A stretch of DNA of 64,000 nucleotides. It comes from Ectocarpus siliculosus (taxonomy: Eukaryota; Sar; Phaeophyceae; Ectocarpales; Ectocarpaceae). Where the stretch lies: the NCBI GenBank assembly GCA_000310025.1, contig FN649726.1, positions 2,154,546-2,218,545 of the forward strand, in the 5' to 3' direction. Made by a program: the position numbers and the translations under genes. The notes under the pieces are model-generated. The model saw only the letters and a program-made list of their open reading frames with translations, was not told the DNA's origin and did not search any database. Shown in pieces: positions 61,667 through 64,000 of the stretch; the first letter of the stretch is position 1, and each line of letters opens with the position of its first letter.

Positions 61667-63545
61667 CTACAACCCGGCCGTAGATGGCGCCAGCATCTCG
61701 GGCGAATACTTTTCCTCGTGCCGCCTCCTGTAGTCCTCGCCATACTTGTCACACCACACGCCTCCTGCACGGAGTAGTAGGCGAGAAACATAAAAAATCC
61801 CCCGCGGTAAAGGTGTCGATGAGCATGGCTTAACTAACTGGTGACGACAGTCGTGAATATACGCGCAAGCGAGGCCTGTTATCGAGTGTACGAGACGTAT
61901 GCATAGGCTCAAACGCCCAACCTACATGCTGGCAAAGCGCAACGCGCAAACGGGTGGGAATGCTCCTTTCCGCACCCTCAAACGAATCACAAAGGCGTAC
62001 AAGCGACACACTGAGTGGCTAACAGCGAAACTCGCAGTTGCCTCCGCGTAGCTGGTTTTTCCTTTTCTTCGTTCGCTTCTTGCACGCCAGGTGACCTAGG
62101 TTTTCAGGGGAAAAATGCCATTGGTTGGCAAGACAATCGCAGAGCTACGCGGAATCGAGGATAACAATGTTATGGTTCGCTCACCGGATTCGAAGCCAGC
62201 GTTGAAAAGCTCTTCTTGGACAAAATCGTTGCCGGGGTTTAGCGCGTAATTCAGAAGCTCCATGAAACGTCCGCTCTGGTACCTGCATATGGTAGTTGGG
62301 GGGGGCGAAACCATAATGTGCGGCAAGGCATTCATCATTACGACGTGACACCCTCATCCTGTCACCCGATGGTGGAGGGTTCCAAGACAACACAACAAAT
62401 GTGGCGCAACGCCGACATACTTACAGGCAAAGTGGTTTCATTTCCCAAGTACTTGTGTCACAAGTATATACGTTTCTTAAACAAGACGGCGAGGCAACAA
62501 AATAAAACCTCCGAACGCATCTGCCAACGCAAGTATGTACGAAGTTTCGTAGCCCAATCCCTTCTTTGCTCAAGTTCAAGGGTAAACGAACCAACGTCCA
62601 AAACGCCCACCGGCACATTGACCCACCTGTCAAGCAGATCCGGCGAGATCAAGTCACCGGGCTTGTCTGACTGCATCGGGACCGACGTGGTTGGAAACAC
62701 GGTGATGCGTACAACTTCGTCCGCGGTGGGGATGTCCGGAGCACCGAACTGTGCCCTCGGCATCGCGAAGAAACCGTCTACCGTGGGTTGACCCCTTACC
62801 TGCATGTACGGTTGCTGAAGAACGGAAGCGAGATCAGAAAGGAGTTTCAGCCAGAAATAGGGTGAACGCATCAATCGTACAGTGAGGCAGTTATAAGGCC
62901 AGTACGTGACGCACAAAAGGTACACTCACTCGTCGAGGAGTAAGGAACGAAGGGTCCATTGTCCAATCCAGCCAAAAACGTGCACTCATACAACATCACC
63001 GACATCAACTGCAATTTCCGCTGGGGGACGAGGCGCCCAACAGCGTCAAAACAAGAAGCGACGACGGTCGCGTGATCGGCCCAAGTAAAGCCAGCACAAG
63101 GAGAGAATGCCAAACACTCTCGTAGTACCCTCTGCTGTGTTGTGCTTGAAACTGCTAGCCTGTGCGGGTAAGAAGTGGGCTGCAACAGCGCGAGCGCGCG
63201 ACAATCGGACATTATTCCCAGGAAGTGTGCTCGGCCGCGATTGATCAAAACTATTACACAAGAATTGGAACGTCGCAGGTAACGCCTCGCTCTTGGACTC
63301 ATGGACGTGCTTCCGCGTTTCGTTTCCATCAGTACCCCTCGACGGGCGCAAATTGCTTGAGACTTAGCTGTATCAACTCACCCCGCTGAACCAAAACGGC
63401 ACATGGCTGGACCCGCAGAACAAGATTCGGCAGCAGAACCGCCGTATCGTTCGCACGGCGTGGTGACGGAGTAGTAGACACCGGGCCGGGCAGAGAGGGC
63501 ATGGGAACACATGGGAACACATCCGTGAGAGGAGCACCCACACAG
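61667..63545 (-). CDS. Unidentified multi-exon gene, 3' exons (conserved-looking, function unknown)
   Basis: Exons that join in phase: 63545-63382 (54 codons), 63159-62930, 62777-62627, 62282-62185, 61764-61667, ending at a TAG. The first listed exon is Cys-rich (CGCSSHGCVPMC, PCERYGGSAAESC, PAMCRF), suggesting a disulfide-bonded or metal-binding segment. The next reads LRECLAFSPCAGFTWADH and LQLMSVMLYECTFLAGLDNG. Then come FFAMPRAQFGAPDIP, PGDLISPDLLDR, RFMELLNYALNPG and FVQEELFNAGF, and a charged end WCDKYGEDYRRRHEEKYSP. The joins 62627/62282 and 62185/61764 have strong sites (AG|GTGGGT, TATGCAG, G|GTGAGC, CCGTGCAG). The acceptor at 62777 is weak, and a micro-exon near 62790-62810 is possible. 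I recognise no family. The 5' part continues right, probably past the window edge. Confidence 0.55.
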
Positions 63546-64000
63546 CTAGTGTCAGCGACGAGGGCCCAGAGTCAAAGTTTTGCAAACAAGCTGGGTGGTG
63601 ATAACAATTAAGGCGATAATGAGTCCAGTCAAGCCCCCAGAGCAAAAAATCTGAAGGTAGAATATCGTGTCTCCAATTTCGGCGGGGTGTGTGGAAGAGG
63701 GGGTCCCTTTGCGAGGAACTCTCTCAACCTTTCGTTCACCGAGTCCGATGCTGCACACGTCATCCGAACGTGGATGTTTTCCAGAACTGGAGCCCGGTCA
63801 GAGAGATGCCGATCGTAAGTGCAGTGTGCGCCTCAACACCATGTATACCACAACTGTAATACCTGTCGACGCTCCATTGAGATACAAGTTGAAAAATCCA
63901 ACAACAGGCCTTTGTGATTTGTCCTCATTTGGGAAAGCAGGCGGGTGCGGTGGGTCGTTCCACACAACAAGCGAGCGCGTTTCACGGTTGCCTATCACAG
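63546..64000 (-). other. Probable upstream exon(s) of the unidentified gene, not resolved
   Basis: A donor ACAG|GTATTAC at 63863/63862 closes an open stretch on the minus strand. One frame reads WNDPPHPPAFPNEDK and RPVVGFFNLYLNG. Another ends in phase 0 (MERRQ) and would join the Cys-rich exon at 63545 directly. A second candidate exon follows an acceptor GTGTGCAG near 63752. I cannot choose among these from sequence alone. Confidence 0.35.

Overview
The window looks like nuclear DNA of an intron-rich eukaryote with a moderately GC-rich genome. The closest match I can infer is a brown alga of the Ectocarpus type. The reasons are many long phase-consistent GT-AG introns, simple repeats, low-complexity Q/P/A-rich proteins, degraded copia elements and a 100-N scaffold gap typical of shotgun assembly. 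Nothing indicates a bacterial, viral or organellar replicon. I saw no CRISPR array, operon, rRNA or convincing tRNA gene. The species is inference; the gene identities rest on protein motifs and on reading frames that join exactly at splice sites.

Layout. 219-4405 (-): 5' and central exons of a Pus1-type tRNA pseudouridine synthase that runs off the left edge. 4406-8822: no gene I can support. 8823-9779 (+): an intronless GNAT acetyltransferase. 9780-18127: repeat-rich, gene-poor DNA with a possible small ORF near 11.0 kb, solo terminal-repeat fragments at 11.9-12.1 kb, a 175-180 bp direct repeat at 13.6 and 16.5 kb, and a frameshifted Ty1/copia fragment folded back on itself (15.1-16.5 kb). 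18128-24571 (+): an RS/RGG-rich, proline/glutamine-rich protein ending in a WW domain, interrupted by an assembly gap that looks spurious. 25748-30364 (-): a complete seven-exon mitochondrial carrier. 31506-55182 (+): a 26-exon VPS13 (VPS13B-like) bridge-type lipid transfer protein, about 4,693 residues, filling more than a third of the window. 57463-59385 (-): a complete three-exon NIP7 ribosome-biogenesis gene of 180 residues. 59964-60243: a MITE-like element with inverted terminal repeats. 61667 to the right edge (-): the 3' exons of a multi-exon gene I do not recognise.

Arrangement. The WW gene and the carrier are convergent, the carrier and VPS13 are divergent (about 1.1 kb between start codons), and VPS13 and NIP7 are convergent. 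There is no sign of a functional cluster. The genes are housekeeping functions: tRNA and rRNA maturation, RNA binding or splicing, mitochondrial transport and lipid transport. Exon joins were deduced by hand from splice consensus, phase and homology. Joins marked uncertain need transcript data.
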